From an uncultured Bacteroidia bacterium (lineage in GTDB: Bacteria; Bacteroidota; Bacteroidia; Bacteroidales; F082): a DNA stretch of 54,685 bases. Shown here piece by piece: positions 1-8,729 of this stretch (the first letter of the stretch is position 1; each line of letters begins with the position of its first letter). The stretch covers positions 1 to 54,685 of the forward strand of contig CADBZW010000015.1 in the NCBI GenBank assembly GCA_902799345.1, given 5' to 3'. The position numbers and the translations under genes are program-made. A model generated the notes under the pieces. It was not told where the DNA came from, did not search any database, and saw nothing but the letters and a program-made list of their open reading frames with translations.

Positions 1-1
1 C

Positions 2-1780
2 ATCGTGGAAGGCGAAGACCCCGGCACCGACAGCGGTACCTTCAACTACGGCCAGACCTGCACCGTGACCGCCACGCCTAATAGCGGCTACCAATTCGTA
101 AACTGGACCGAGAACGGCACCGCCGTCTCGTCGAGCGCCACCTACTCCTTCACCGTGACCAGCAACCGCGACCTTGTGGCTCACTTCACGAATCAAACAC
201 AAAGCTACACCATCGCCGTGTCGGCCAACCCGACCGCTGGCGGCACTGTCACCGGAGGCGGCACTTTCAGCCAAGGCCAGTCCTGCACCGTCGTGGCTGC
301 GCCAAACGCCAACTACACCTTCAACAACTGGACTGAGAACGGCACTGTGGTCTCCACTAACACCAGCTATACCTTCACCGTGAACGCCAACCGCACTTTG
401 GTCGCCAACTTCACCTACACTCCCCCGACCTACACCGTCGCCGTTTCTGCCAATCCGACTAACGGAGGCACCGTCACCGGCGGCGGTACCTTCCAACAAG
501 GTCAGTCCTGCACTGTGAACGCCACGGCAGTCACGGGCTTCACCTTCGCCAACTGGACCGAGAACGGCACCGTGGTCTCCACCAACGCCCAATACACCTT
601 CACCGTGAACGCCAACCGCACTTTGGTCGCCAACTTCACCGCCAACACCTATACTGTTAATGTGTCGGCCAACCCGACCGCTGGCGGCATCGTCAGTGGT
701 GGCGGCACCTTCACCTATGGACAAAGCTGCACCGTCAGCGCCACTGCTGCTACAGGTTATACCTTCACCAATTGGACCGAGAACGGCAACGTGGTCTCCA
801 CCAACGCCCAATACACCTTCACCGTGAACGCCAACCGCACTCTTGTGGCTCACTTCACCGCTAACACCTACACCGTCAGCGTGTCGGCCAACCCGGCCGC
901 GGGCGGCACCGTCACCGGCGGCGGCACATTCACCTACGGCCAGTCATGCACCGTGGTGGCCACTCCCAACGCCAACTACACTTTCAACAACTGGACCCAG
1001 AACGGCAACGTGGTCTCCACCAATGCCAGCTACACCTTCACCTTGAACGCCAACCGCACCCTCGTGGCTCACTTCACCTATGTAGCACCTCCGACCAACT
1101 ACACCGTCACTGTGACGGCCAACCCGACCGAGGGCGGCACCGTCACTGGCGGCGGTACCTACCAAGAAGGCCAGACCTGCACCGTGGAAGCCACGACGAA
1201 CGTTGGCTACAACTTCATCAACTGGACTGAAAACGGCGTTGAAGTCTCCGCTAGCGCCAGCTACACCTTCACCGTTACTACCAACCGCACCTTGGTAGCC
1301 AACTACGAGGTTCAAACTGTGAAGATCAATGTCACGGTCGACCCGATGGGAGGTGGCCGTGTCACTGGTGATGGCACTTACAACTACGGCGAGCAGGTCA
1401 CGCTGAGCATCACTCCTTCAGAGTTCTTCACCTTCCTCAACTGGACCGAAAACGGCACTATCGTTTCGGAAGAACCGACATTCACCTTCCAAGCCACAGA
1501 AAACCGCGACTTGGTAGTCCATCTCCAGAACACCCAAGGCGTCGCCGAAAACGCCATCCAAGCCATGGTCTATCCTAACCCCACAAAGGGCGACATCACT
1601 ATTGAGTGTGAAGGCCTAAGCCATGTGCGCATCGTGAATGCCTTTGGACAGACGGTTTACAACGCCGACCTTGAAGGCGACCAGACACGCATCGACCTCT
1701 CGCAAATGGCCAAGGGCATCTATATGATGCACCTGGAGGCCGCCGGGGGTCAGACCGTAAGGAAGATTGTGGTGGAATAA
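2..1780 (+). CDS. T9SS-exported protein with divergent InlB B-repeats (5' partial)
   Basis: The reading frame is open from the left window edge, so the true start and signal peptide lie outside. The visible part is about seven tandem modules of about 70 residues. Each has the pattern YTVxVSANPxxGGTVTGGGT, then GQSCTV, NWTENG and a closing NRTLVAxF, which fits the divergent InlB B-repeat (Flg_new-like) family. The first module is cut by the window edge and the last is the most diverged. The final 75 residues (from about NAIQAMVYPNPTKGD to the end) are a type A T9SS sorting domain, with the usual PNP start, AFGQ middle and KGIYMMHL and KIVVE strands. It is therefore probably exported across the outer membrane and cell-attached. 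Repeats of this kind are found in surface adhesins and in large stalk-like proteins; the binding partner is unknown. A strong hairpin terminator follows the stop. Confidence 0.9.
   Translation: MVEGEDPGTDSGTFNYGQTCTVTATPNSGYQFVNWTENGTAVSSSATYSFTVTSNRDLVAHFTNQTQSYTIAVSANPTAGGTVTGGGTFSQGQSCTVVAAPNANYTFNNWTENGTVVSTNTSYTFTVNANRTLVANFTYTPPTYTVAVSANPTNGGTVTGGGTFQQGQSCTVNATAVTGFTFANWTENGTVVSTNAQYTFTVNANRTLVANFTANTYTVNVSANPTAGGIVSGGGTFTYGQSCTVSATAATGYTFTNWTENGNVVSTNAQYTFTVNANRTLVAHFTANTYTVSVSANPAAGGTVTGGGTFTYGQSCTVVATPNANYTFNNWTQNGNVVSTNASYTFTLNANRTLVAHFTYVAPPTNYTVTVTANPTEGGTVTGGGTYQEGQTCTVEATTNVGYNFINWTENGVEVSASASYTFTVTTNRTLVANYEVQTVKINVTVDPMGGGRVTGDGTYNYGEQVTLSITPSEFFTFLNWTENGTIVSEEPTFTFQATENRDLVVHLQNTQGVAENAIQAMVYPNPTKGDITIECEGLSHVRIVNAFGQTVYNADLEGDQTRIDLSQMAKGIYMMHLEAAGGQTVRKIVVE
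17..1310 (+). repeat. coding tandem repeat, about 210-bp units
   Basis: The repeats in this protein are also close repeats in DNA. The segment encoding YTFTVNANRTLVA recurs with few changes near 369, 597, 816 and 1032, and the GGCGGCACC/TTCACC block recurs in each unit. The middle units (about 200-1080) are more alike in DNA than the outer ones, which suggests recent unit duplication or gene conversion. Confidence 0.75.
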
Positions 1781-1803
1781 GCCCGGTTTCCCCGCAAATA
1801 CGC

Positions 1804-1842
1804 AAAGTGAGGTGACATTTTATTGCCACCTCACTTTTTTTT
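1804..1842 (+). terminator. intrinsic terminator after the repeat protein
   Basis: AAAGTGAGGTG (1804-1814) pairs perfectly with CACCTCACTTT (1827-1837), followed by a run of T. It lies 24 bp after the upstream stop and directly before the next promoter. Confidence 0.85.
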
Positions 1843-1844
1843 GC

Positions 1845-1852
1845 TAATTTTG
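1845..1852 (+). promoter_or_regulatory. -7 promoter element (TAATTTTG) of the MBL-fold gene
   Basis: This matches the Bacteroidota -7 consensus TAnnTTTG, 18 bp before the start at 1871 and just after a terminator. No clear -33 TTTG was found because the T-rich terminator tail occupies that area. Confidence 0.6.
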
Positions 1853-1870
1853 GGGTCAAATTTTTGAATT

Positions 1871-3283
1871 ATGAAGATCAAATTCATCGGTGCGGCCCAG
1901 GAAGTAACGGGCAGCAAGCACCTCATCACCACTGACCATGGCAAGAAAATCCTGTTAGACTGCGGTATGTTCCAAGGCAAGGGCCTCGAAACCGACGCCG
2001 CCAACCGCAACATCATGGTCGACCCGAAGGAAATCGACGCCATCATCCTCACCCACGCCCACATCGACCACTGCGGCCTGATACCTTATTTCTACAAACT
2101 CGGCTTCCGTGGACAAGTCATTTGTACCAAAGCCACCGAGGACCTATGTAGCATCATGCTGCCTGACAGCGGTTTCATCCAGGAGAACGACATGGAGTGG
2201 TTCAATAAAAAACGCCGCAAGCAGGGATTGCCCGCCTTGCAACCCATCTATACCGAGAAAGACGCCCGCGCCAGCATGGAGCTGTTCGTCAGTGTGGCCT
2301 ACAACCGCTACTTCAACCTCGACAATAATATAAAGGTGAAGTTCAACAACACGGGCCACCTGCTCGGCAGCGGCTGCGCCATCATCGAAATCGATGAGGG
2401 CGGCAAGATGACCCGCATCGGCTACACGGGCGACATCGGGCGCGAATACAACTACTTGCTGCGCTCGCCCGAACCGTTCCCACACTGCGACTACATCATC
2501 ACCGAGTCCACCTACGGCAACCGTCTCCACAGCGACCGCGAGAATGCTGAGCAGCAGCTGCTGGAAACCATCTACCACACTTGCGTCGAGAAACGCGGCA
2601 AACTTATCATCCCTTCGTTTGCGGTCAGCCGCACGCAAGAGATTGTATATCTGCTAAATAACTTCTACAACGAAGGCAAGCTGCCTGAGAAGATTCCCGT
2701 ATTCGTCGACAGCCCCTTGGCCGTCAACGCCACCGAGATTTTCCGCATGAACCTCGACCTCTTCAACGACGACGTGAAAGACGTCATCGAATACGATCCC
2801 GACCCGTTTGGCTTCAACGGCTTGACTTTCGTGCGCGACATCAACCAGTCGAAAGCCTTGAACGCCCGCAAGGAGCCTTGCATCATCATTTCCGCATCGG
2901 GCATGATGGAGGCCGGTCGCGTCAAACACCACATCGCCAACAGCATCGAGAACCCCAACAACAGCATCCTCGCTATCGGCTATTGCTCTCCTACCACATT
3001 GGGCGCCAAACTGTTGGAAGACCCAAGACCCGACAAAGTGTCCATCTTCGGATTGGAACACACCGTAAACGCCGAAATCTATTCCATCGACGCTTTCAGT
3101 GGTCACGGCGACTACAAGGAAATGATCGACTATCTCCGTTGCCAAGACCCAAGCAAGGTGAAGAAGACCTTCATCGTACACGGCGACCCCGAGGCGCAAC
3201 AGTTCTACAAGCGCCAGCTGCGCAAGGAAGGATGGGACAACATCTTCATCCCTGAACAAGGCGAGGAGTTTGAGCTGAAATAA
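1871..3283 (+). CDS. MBL-fold/beta-CASP ribonuclease-like protein
   Basis: A 470-residue protein with the metallo-beta-lactamase signature HAHIDHCG at residues 62-69, further metal ligands H163 (NNTGHLLGS) and D188 (YTGDIG), and a C-terminal beta-CASP region including [19 protein letters not shown] and FSGHGD. This architecture is that of CPSF/Ysh1-like RNA-processing nucleases, which use two zinc ions to cleave RNA. Sequence alone does not separate an endonuclease from a 5' exonuclease. It is a single-gene unit with its own promoter and is cytoplasmic, with no signal peptide. The start at 1871 is the first ATG after the TAATTTTG element, and [15 protein letters not shown] is a typical family N terminus. 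Confidence 0.92.
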   Translation: MKIKFIGAAQEVTGSKHLITTDHGKKILLDCGMFQGKGLETDAANRNIMVDPKEIDAIILTHAHIDHCGLIPYFYKLGFRGQVICTKATEDLCSIMLPDSGFIQENDMEWFNKKRRKQGLPALQPIYTEKDARASMELFVSVAYNRYFNLDNNIKVKFNNTGHLLGSGCAIIEIDEGGKMTRIGYTGDIGREYNYLLRSPEPFPHCDYIITESTYGNRLHSDRENAEQQLLETIYHTCVEKRGKLIIPSFAVSRTQEIVYLLNNFYNEGKLPEKIPVFVDSPLAVNATEIFRMNLDLFNDDVKDVIEYDPDPFGFNGLTFVRDINQSKALNARKEPCIIISASGMMEAGRVKHHIANSIENPNNSILAIGYCSPTTLGAKLLEDPRPDKVSIFGLEHTVNAEIYSIDAFSGHGDYKEMIDYLRCQDPSKVKKTFIVHGDPEAQQFYKRQLRKEGWDNIFIPEQGEEFELK

Positions 3284-3290
3284 CCATCAG

Positions 3291-3388
3291 CCGTGCATGT
3301 CATTCCGAGCCTTTTGTAGGCATAGATACGCTCACCTTTCAGGTTCGGTATGACATGCCTACAAAAGGCGAAGCGAATCTATGCACGG
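3291..3388. repeat. composite palindromic intergenic element
   Basis: CCGTGCAT (3291-3298) pairs with ATGCACGG (3381-3388), and GCCTTTTGTAGGCAT (3309-3323) pairs perfectly with ATGCCTACAAAAGGC (3355-3369). A third match, TGTCATtCCGA (3298-3308) against TCGGtATGACA (3345-3355), competes with the others. The element fills almost the whole gap before hisS. It has the look of the GTCATTCCGAG...GAATCTATGCA elements dispersed in Bacteroidota genomes (family resemblance from memory). Confidence 0.75.
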
Positions 3389-3403
3389 CAACACAAAAAA
3401 ATG

Positions 3404-3411
3404 TATTTTTG
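3404..3411 (+). promoter_or_regulatory. -7 promoter element (TATTTTTG) of hisS
   Basis: A TAnnTTTG match 16 bp before the chosen hisS start. It is the main reason to reject the longer reading frame beginning at 3355. No TTTG is seen at the -33 position. Confidence 0.5.
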
Positions 3412-3426
3412 CAAAAATTTTCAAAG

Positions 3427-4788
3427 ATGGCACAAAAACCCAGCATTCCCAAAGGCACCCGCGACTTCCTGCCGGAGGTCATGGTGCGCCGCAATTATAT
3501 CTTCGACACCATCAAAGGTGTATTCAAACGCTTTGGTTTCCAACCCATTGAGACCCCTTCAATGGAAAATCTCAGCACCCTCTTGGGCAAATACGGCGAC
3601 GAGGGCGACAAGCTGCTCTTCCGCGTACTCAATAGCGGCGACTTCATGAGTGGCGTGGAACAAAATGGCGAGCCGCTTGAATCCCTGAAACTGGCCAGCA
3701 AAATCACGGAGAAAGGTCTGCGCTACGACCTGACCGTGCCTTTCGCCCGCTTCGTCACCATGTATCGCGACCAAATCGCCTTCCCCTTCAAGCGCTACCA
3801 GATACAACCCGTTTGGCGCGCCGACCGTCCGCAGAAAGGCCGTTACCGTGAGTTCTATCAATGCGACGTCGACATCATCGGCAGCGACTCCTTGCTGAAT
3901 GAAGCCGAGCTGGTGCAAATCGTGGACGAGGTCTTTGGTGCCTTGAAAATCAGAGTCACGCTGAAGATCAACAACCGCAAAGTGCTGGCGGGTATCGCTG
4001 AATACATCGGCAAATCAGACGCTTTGGTCGATATCACCGTGGCCATCGACAAGCTCGACAAAATCGGCATTGACGCCGTCAACGCGGAACTCGCCGAAAA
4101 GGGATTGGAGCAGGCCGCCATCGACAAACTGCAGCCCATTCTCTTCATGAAGGGCGACACGAGAGAAAAACTCGCCCAGCTGAAGCCTTTGCTCGACAAC
4201 GAAGTCGGCCAAAAAGGCATCGAGGAGCTGGAGACCTTGTTCGACTACATCGACAATATGGAGTTGGGCATTGATACTGAACTCGACCTCACCCTCGCCC
4301 GTGGCTTGAATTACTATACCGGCGCCATCTTCGAGGTGAAAGCCAAGGACTTCCCGATGGGCAGCATCTCGGGCGGCGGTCGCTACGACAACCTCACGGG
4401 CATCTTCGGTCTGCCTAACGTCAGCGGCGTAGGCATCAGCTTTGGCGCCGACCGCATCTATGACGTGCTTGAAGGCCTCAACCTCTTCCCCGAAACCATG
4501 TCGGAGAGCACCAAGGTCATCTTCCTCAACTTCGGCAAGAACGAAGAGAAATACTGTCTGAAGTACCTCAACCAGGTGCGCAAGCACGGCATCAACGCGG
4601 AAATCTATCCCGATGCCGCCAAGATCCAGAAACAGATGAAATACGCCAACCAACGTGCCATCCCGATCGTCGTCATCGCTGGCGAGCAAGAGGTGGCCGA
4701 GCAGAAGTTCACCGTGAAGTTCATGAAGGAAGGCACACAAGAAACCGTAGACGCCAACAAATTGGTGGAAACATTATTAGCCCCGTAG
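3427..4788 (+). CDS. hisS: histidine--tRNA ligase
   Basis: Class II aminoacyl-tRNA synthetase of 453 residues that charges tRNA-His. Visible family motifs are GTRDFLP near the N terminus, the motif 2 region [20 protein letters not shown], the histidine-specific ARGLNYYTG and motif 3 [11 protein letters not shown]. The C-terminal anticodon-binding domain runs from about [12 protein letters not shown] to the end. The frame is open upstream to 3355, but that part overlaps a palindromic repeat and the promoter element. [16 protein letters not shown] at 3427 fits the usual family start and length. hutH follows 71 bp downstream on the same strand. Confidence 0.96.
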   Translation: MAQKPSIPKGTRDFLPEVMVRRNYIFDTIKGVFKRFGFQPIETPSMENLSTLLGKYGDEGDKLLFRVLNSGDFMSGVEQNGEPLESLKLASKITEKGLRYDLTVPFARFVTMYRDQIAFPFKRYQIQPVWRADRPQKGRYREFYQCDVDIIGSDSLLNEAELVQIVDEVFGALKIRVTLKINNRKVLAGIAEYIGKSDALVDITVAIDKLDKIGIDAVNAELAEKGLEQAAIDKLQPILFMKGDTREKLAQLKPLLDNEVGQKGIEELETLFDYIDNMELGIDTELDLTLARGLNYYTGAIFEVKAKDFPMGSISGGGRYDNLTGIFGLPNVSGVGISFGADRIYDVLEGLNLFPETMSESTKVIFLNFGKNEEKYCLKYLNQVRKHGINAEIYPDAAKIQKQMKYANQRAIPIVVIAGEQEVAEQKFTVKFMKEGTQETVDANKLVETLLAP

Positions 4789-4791
4789 GGG

Positions 4792-4826
4792 CGCAGGACC
4801 TTAAGCAGGCGACGCGAGTCCCTGCG
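4792..4826. repeat. small palindromic repeat between hisS and hutH
   Basis: CGCAGGAC (4792-4799) can pair with GTCCCTGCG (4818-4826) with one bulge. It is next to GACGCGAG and GCGTCAAAAG words that recur in the larger element at 25777-25860. Confidence 0.4.
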
Positions 4827-4859
4827 TCAAAAGAAGAAACACAACAAACACACAACAAT

Positions 4860-6371
4860 ATGAAAATCCATAAAATCTCATCGAAGGAACTGACCTTCAA
4901 ACAGGTAAACGAAATACTCACCAAAGGCTACAAGCTCGAGCTCAGCGCCGACGCCATCAAGCGCATCCAAAAATGCCGCGACTACCTCGACAAGAAGATG
5001 GAGAACCCCGAGAAGCCCATCTATGGCGTGACCACCGGATTCGGCTCACTCTGCGACCATAGCATCTCGAAGGAAGACCTGAGCACCTTGCAGAAGAACC
5101 TCGTCATGTCGCACGCCTGCGGCACTGGCGAGATGGTGCCCGAGGAGATCATCCGTCTCATGCTCCTCTTGAAGGTGCAGAGCCTCAGCTACGGCAACAG
5201 CGGCGTGCAAGTCGTGACCGTGCAGCGCCTCATCGACTTCTTCAACAACGACGTGCTGCCCGTGGTCTATAACCAAGGCTCACTCGGTGCCTCTGGCGAC
5301 CTTGCGCCATTGGCCAACCTCATGCTGCCTCTGCTCGGTCTGGGCGAGGTGCATTTTGAAGGCAAGATTGTCCCTGCCGAGAAAGTCCTGAAGAAGTTCG
5401 GTTGGAAGCCCATCACCTTGCAGTCGAAAGAAGGTCTGGCCCTGCTCAATGGCACCCAGTTCATGAGCAGCTATGGCACCTACGTGCTGCTGAAGGCCTT
5501 CCGCCTCAGCTATCTCGCCGACCTCATCGGCACGGTCTCCTTGGAAGCCTTCGACGGCCGCATCGAGCCTTTCTTCGACCAGGTGCATCAGATCCGTCAC
5601 CACAACGGACAAATCGTCACCGCCAAGCGCGTGCGTGAGTTCACCAAAGGCAGCGAACTGATTGTCAGGGAGAAGAAACATGTACAAGACCCCTACTCCT
5701 TCCGTTGCATGCCTCAGGTGCATGGCGCCTCGAAGGATGCCATCGACTATGTGGCCTCTGTGTTCAGCGAAGAGATCAACGCCGTCACCGACAACCCGAC
5801 CATCTTCCCTGACGAAGACCTCGTCATCAGCGCCGGCAACTTCCACGGTCAGCCACTCGCCATCACCTTGGACTTCCTGGCCATCGCCATGGCTGAGTTG
5901 GGCAATATCAGCGAGCGCCGTATCTATCAGCTCATCGGTGGCAAGCGTGGCCTGCCGTCGTTCCTCGTCGCCGAGCCTGGCCTCAACAGCGGCTTCATGA
6001 TCCCGCAATATGCCGCCGCCAGCATCGTCAGCCAAAGCAAGCAACTCTGCACGCCCGCCTCGGTCGACAGCATCGAGTCGTCGCAGGGACAGGAAGACCA
6101 TGTCAGCATGGGTGCCAACGCAGCAACGAAGGCTTTGCGCGTGGCCGAAAACCTGGAACGCGTGTTGGCCATCGAGCTGTTCAACGCCACACAGGCCTTG
6201 GAGTTCAGAAGACCCTTGAAGTCGTCACCTATCATCGAGAAGTTCGTCGCCGAATACCGCAAAAACGTGGAGTTTGTGCGCATCGACAAGGTGATGTACA
6301 CAGAGATCGCCAAATCGGTTGATTTCGTGAAGAATTACCCGTTGGCATTTGATGAATTGGAAAACAAATAA
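4860..6371 (+). CDS. hutH: histidine ammonia-lyase
   Basis: A 503-residue aromatic-amino-acid lyase that removes ammonia from L-histidine to give urocanate, the first step of histidine degradation. The self-cyclising ASG triad that forms the MIO cofactor is at residues 144-146 in GSLGASGDLAPLANL. YGVTTGFGSL near residue 55 and the GNFHGQP and SSQGQEDHVSMG motifs are also present. Length and motifs point to histidine rather than phenylalanine or tyrosine as substrate, although MIO enzymes can be mis-assigned. The next enzyme, hutU, is about 44 kb away at 50511. hutI and the formimidoyl-glutamate step are not in this window. The leader is A/C-rich with no Shine-Dalgarno sequence. Confidence 0.94.
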   Translation: MKIHKISSKELTFKQVNEILTKGYKLELSADAIKRIQKCRDYLDKKMENPEKPIYGVTTGFGSLCDHSISKEDLSTLQKNLVMSHACGTGEMVPEEIIRLMLLLKVQSLSYGNSGVQVVTVQRLIDFFNNDVLPVVYNQGSLGASGDLAPLANLMLPLLGLGEVHFEGKIVPAEKVLKKFGWKPITLQSKEGLALLNGTQFMSSYGTYVLLKAFRLSYLADLIGTVSLEAFDGRIEPFFDQVHQIRHHNGQIVTAKRVREFTKGSELIVREKKHVQDPYSFRCMPQVHGASKDAIDYVASVFSEEINAVTDNPTIFPDEDLVISAGNFHGQPLAITLDFLAIAMAELGNISERRIYQLIGGKRGLPSFLVAEPGLNSGFMIPQYAAASIVSQSKQLCTPASVDSIESSQGQEDHVSMGANAATKALRVAENLERVLAIELFNATQALEFRRPLKSSPIIEKFVAEYRKNVEFVRIDKVMYTEIAKSVDFVKNYPLAFDELENK

Positions 6372-6379
6372 ATAATGCC

Positions 6380-6445
6380 TGTAGGGCTGTCACATCGTGG
6401 CATCCGCTTGACCTCAAACGGCCGCCGTGATAGGACAGCCCTACA
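6380..6445. repeat. 66-bp imperfect palindrome after hutH
   Basis: TGTAGGGCTGTC (6380-6391) pairs perfectly with GACAGCCCTACA (6434-6445). A weaker inner match follows (acatcgtGGC with GCCgccgtgat). It fills the gap between hutH and the next gene. It could act as a weak terminator but has no T-run, so it is more likely a dispersed repeat. Confidence 0.7.
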
Positions 6446-6455
6446 ACCCTGAAAT

Positions 6456-6956
6456 ATGGAGAACACCGAACAAAAGAAGCGCCCCACCTCGATAACCATC
6501 CTCTTGGTGTTGTCGTTCCTCAATGCCTGTTGGAACATTTTCAGTTCCATAGTGTCTTATTTCTTCATCCCCAAACTGTCGACCATGCTCGAGAACGGGC
6601 AGTTCGAAGAGATGATGGCGCCTTTTTCAGGGATAAATGAAGACATGGCCAAGATGATGAATGACGGGGCTGCGATGCTTTCCCAAATCAACCCCAACTA
6701 TTACCTCATCTTGACGGTGTTGTTCATCGCTTCTTTGGTTGGTGTCGTCAAGATGTTCAAAGGCGACAAGCGAGGTCTCCACATCTACGCCATTGCCCAA
6801 ATCTGCATGCTGATTAACGCCTCTGTATTCGTCTATCCCTTGCAGAAGCCGTCTCCCTTTGTTTCCGACCTGCTACTGACCGCCATCTTTATCCTGATTT
6901 ACCGATTGTATTTCAAGCGGATGGAGATGCTCGAGCAAACGCAAAACCCTGAATGA
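6456..6956 (+). CDS. small multi-pass membrane protein, unknown function
   Basis: A 166-residue protein with about four hydrophobic spans: residues 15-35 (ITILLVLSFLNACW), about 87-105, about 115-128 and about 138-152. A soluble loop of about 45 residues between the first two spans is rich in Met, Glu and Asp. The N and C termini are charged. It is not recognised as a named family. It overlaps the next gene by four bases (ATGA), so the two are probably translated together and may act together. No catalytic motif was seen. Confidence 0.75.
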   Translation: MENTEQKKRPTSITILLVLSFLNACWNIFSSIVSYFFIPKLSTMLENGQFEEMMAPFSGINEDMAKMMNDGAAMLSQINPNYYLILTVLFIASLVGVVKMFKGDKRGLHIYAIAQICMLINASVFVYPLQKPSPFVSDLLLTAIFILIYRLYFKRMEMLEQTQNPE

Positions 6957-7513
6957 CCATGGAACAACCTGAGAGCAAGATATTCAACCTAAAGCCGAAA
7001 CTCACTACGGCGATGAAGCTGGCGGCGAGCTTTGCCATCACCTACTACGGCCTGTTGCTCATCTATGAGGTGTTTACTTTGGTCTATAGCCGCTATTTCA
7101 TCGATTCCTATTACTTTAACGAAGGTGATACGGGCGAAGGCACGCGAGAGCTATTGATACAAATCGCTCAACTCGCCTTATCCATTATACTGGTTTTCAG
7201 CCTAATACAAATCTTTAGGAAGAAAGTCTATGGGAAAGCCCTATTTGTGGGTTTTTCCATTATCCTTATCGTTTTCCAGTTTTTCACGACGGGTTTAGTG
7301 CCTTTTGTAAAATATGCCTTAGAGGTGCTTTTGGTCTTGATTATCGCACCCATCCGTGTGAAAAAGAAAATCAAAATGAAAGACGGGAAACTCACCATTG
7401 AAACGGTTGAGGAAGAGCCATCAGACGACCAAGAAGGAACTGCCGTCGAAGAGACCAAGGAAAGCTCACCTGAGGTCAACGAAGCATCATCGCAGCCCGC
7501 CGAACAGCCTTAA
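6953..7513 (+). CDS. small membrane protein with acidic tail, unknown function
   Basis: A 186-residue protein with about three or four hydrophobic segments in residues 20-140, followed by an acidic Glu/Ser/Pro-rich tail (about residues 145-186) that is probably disordered and cytoplasmic. The ATG at 6953 overlaps the previous stop (ATGA); a second ATG at 6959 is also possible. Its 3' end overlaps the end of the convergent sufS gene by 38 bp. It is not recognised as a named family. It is likely a partner of the preceding membrane protein. Confidence 0.7.
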   Translation: MTMEQPESKIFNLKPKLTTAMKLAASFAITYYGLLLIYEVFTLVYSRYFIDSYYFNEGDTGEGTRELLIQIAQLALSIILVFSLIQIFRKKVYGKALFVGFSIILIVFQFFTTGLVPFVKYALEVLLVLIIAPIRVKKKIKMKDGKLTIETVEEEPSDDQEGTAVEETKESSPEVNEASSQPAEQP

Positions 7514-8729
7514 CGAAAACCTCCACCTCTTCCAAAGTATTATACATTGCAAACGAAGCCCTCACCGTGCCAGGGATGCCGAAACGCGTCATCACCGGCT
7601 CGGCGCAATGATGGCCTGTGCGGACCGCCACACCCATTTTGTCGATGATAGTACCCAAGTCGTAGGGATGTACACCCTCAATGATAAAGGAAACCAAGCC
7701 GCTACGACGTTCGGCCTCTCCGATGAAACGGATACCTTCAATTCCCGATAGCTGTTGGATAGCTGATTGTAACAATTGAGTTTCGTGTTCTTCGACTGCA
7801 TCCCTGTCAAGGCCTTGCAAGAATTGTATGGCCGTCTCCAAGCCCAAGGCTGCACCTACATTGGGTGTGCCCGCCTCAAACTTATAGGGCAGCACATTAA
7901 AGGTCGTCTTCTCAAAACTCACCGTGTCGACCATCTCGCCCCCAAACTGATAGGGCGGCAATTTCTCCAGCCATTCCGCTTTACCGTACAAGCCTCCGAT
8001 ACCCATAGGGGCATACATCTTATGACCCGAGAAAATGAAGAAGTCGCAATCCAAGTCTTGCACATCGATGGGATGGTGAGCGATAGACTGTGCGCCGTCG
8101 ACGACCACAGGGATGCCTCGCTCATGCGCCATTTTGGCCATTTTCTTCACTGGGTTGATGGTTCCCAACACGTTGGAAATATGCGCAATCGACACCACCA
8201 TTGGCCCTTCTTTCAGCAGCTTTTCATATTGCTCCAAATCCAAGGTGCCACTATCGTCCATCGGCACGACGAGCAACTGTCCTTGATGGCGTTGCACCAT
8301 TTGCTGCCACGGAACGAGGTTGGAGTGATGCTCCATAGCCGTGACTAACACTTTCAGCCGCGTAGCGTCATCGCGAGGAACGAAGCGATCCAGAGAGACA
8401 TCCTTCAACAAAAGGTGCTCGAAAGAAGTGGCGAGCAGGTTCAACGACTCGGTGGTGCCACGCGTGAAGATAATTTCCTTAGACTCCTTGGCATGGATGA
8501 AGTCAGCAACGGTCTGGCGGGCATGTTCGTAGGCCTCAGTCGCCTTCTGGCTTAAGTAATGCACCCCTCGGTGGATGTTGCAGTTCTCGTGCAGGTAATA
8601 GTCACGTTCACGCTCAATGACGCATAGCGGTTTCTGCGTGGTGGCGGCATTGTCAAGATACACCAAAGGCTTGCCATAGACCTGCTGGTCGAGGACGGGG
8701 AATTGGCTTCTTATTTCGTTGATATTCAT
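7476..8729 (-). CDS. sufS: cysteine desulfurase, SufS type
   Basis: A 417-residue PLP enzyme that takes sulfur from L-cysteine as a persulfide and passes it to the SufBCD scaffold. The PLP lysine is K237 in FIFSGHKMYAP and the persulfide cysteine is C375 in RTGHHCAEPVMTRF. The short loop around this cysteine is typical of group II (SufS) rather than IscS. It is the last gene of the minus-strand operon sufB-sufC-sufD-sufS and shares one base with the sufD stop (TAATG). No sufE or sufU is adjacent. The 3' end overlaps a convergent gene by 38 bp. Confidence 0.95.
   Translation of the reverse strand: MNINEIRSQFPVLDQQVYGKPLVYLDNAATTQKPLCVIERERDYYLHENCNIHRGVHYLSQKATEAYEHARQTVADFIHAKESKEIIFTRGTTESLNLLATSFEHLLLKDVSLDRFVPRDDATRLKVLVTAMEHHSNLVPWQQMVQRHQGQLLVVPMDDSGTLDLEQYEKLLKEGPMVVSIAHISNVLGTINPVKKMAKMAHERGIPVVVDGAQSIAHHPIDVQDLDCDFFIFSGHKMYAPMGIGGLYGKAEWLEKLPPYQFGGEMVDTVSFEKTTFNVLPYKFEAGTPNVGAALGLETAIQFLQGLDRDAVEEHETQLLQSAIQQLSGIEGIRFIGEAERRSGLVSFIIEGVHPYDLGTIIDKMGVAVRTGHHCAEPVMTRFGIPGTVRASFAMYNTLEEVEVFVKAVRRAAMMLR

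Noticed and set aside
2-1310. Possible CRISPR or satellite repeat.
   Set aside because: The repeats are protein modules in one open frame.
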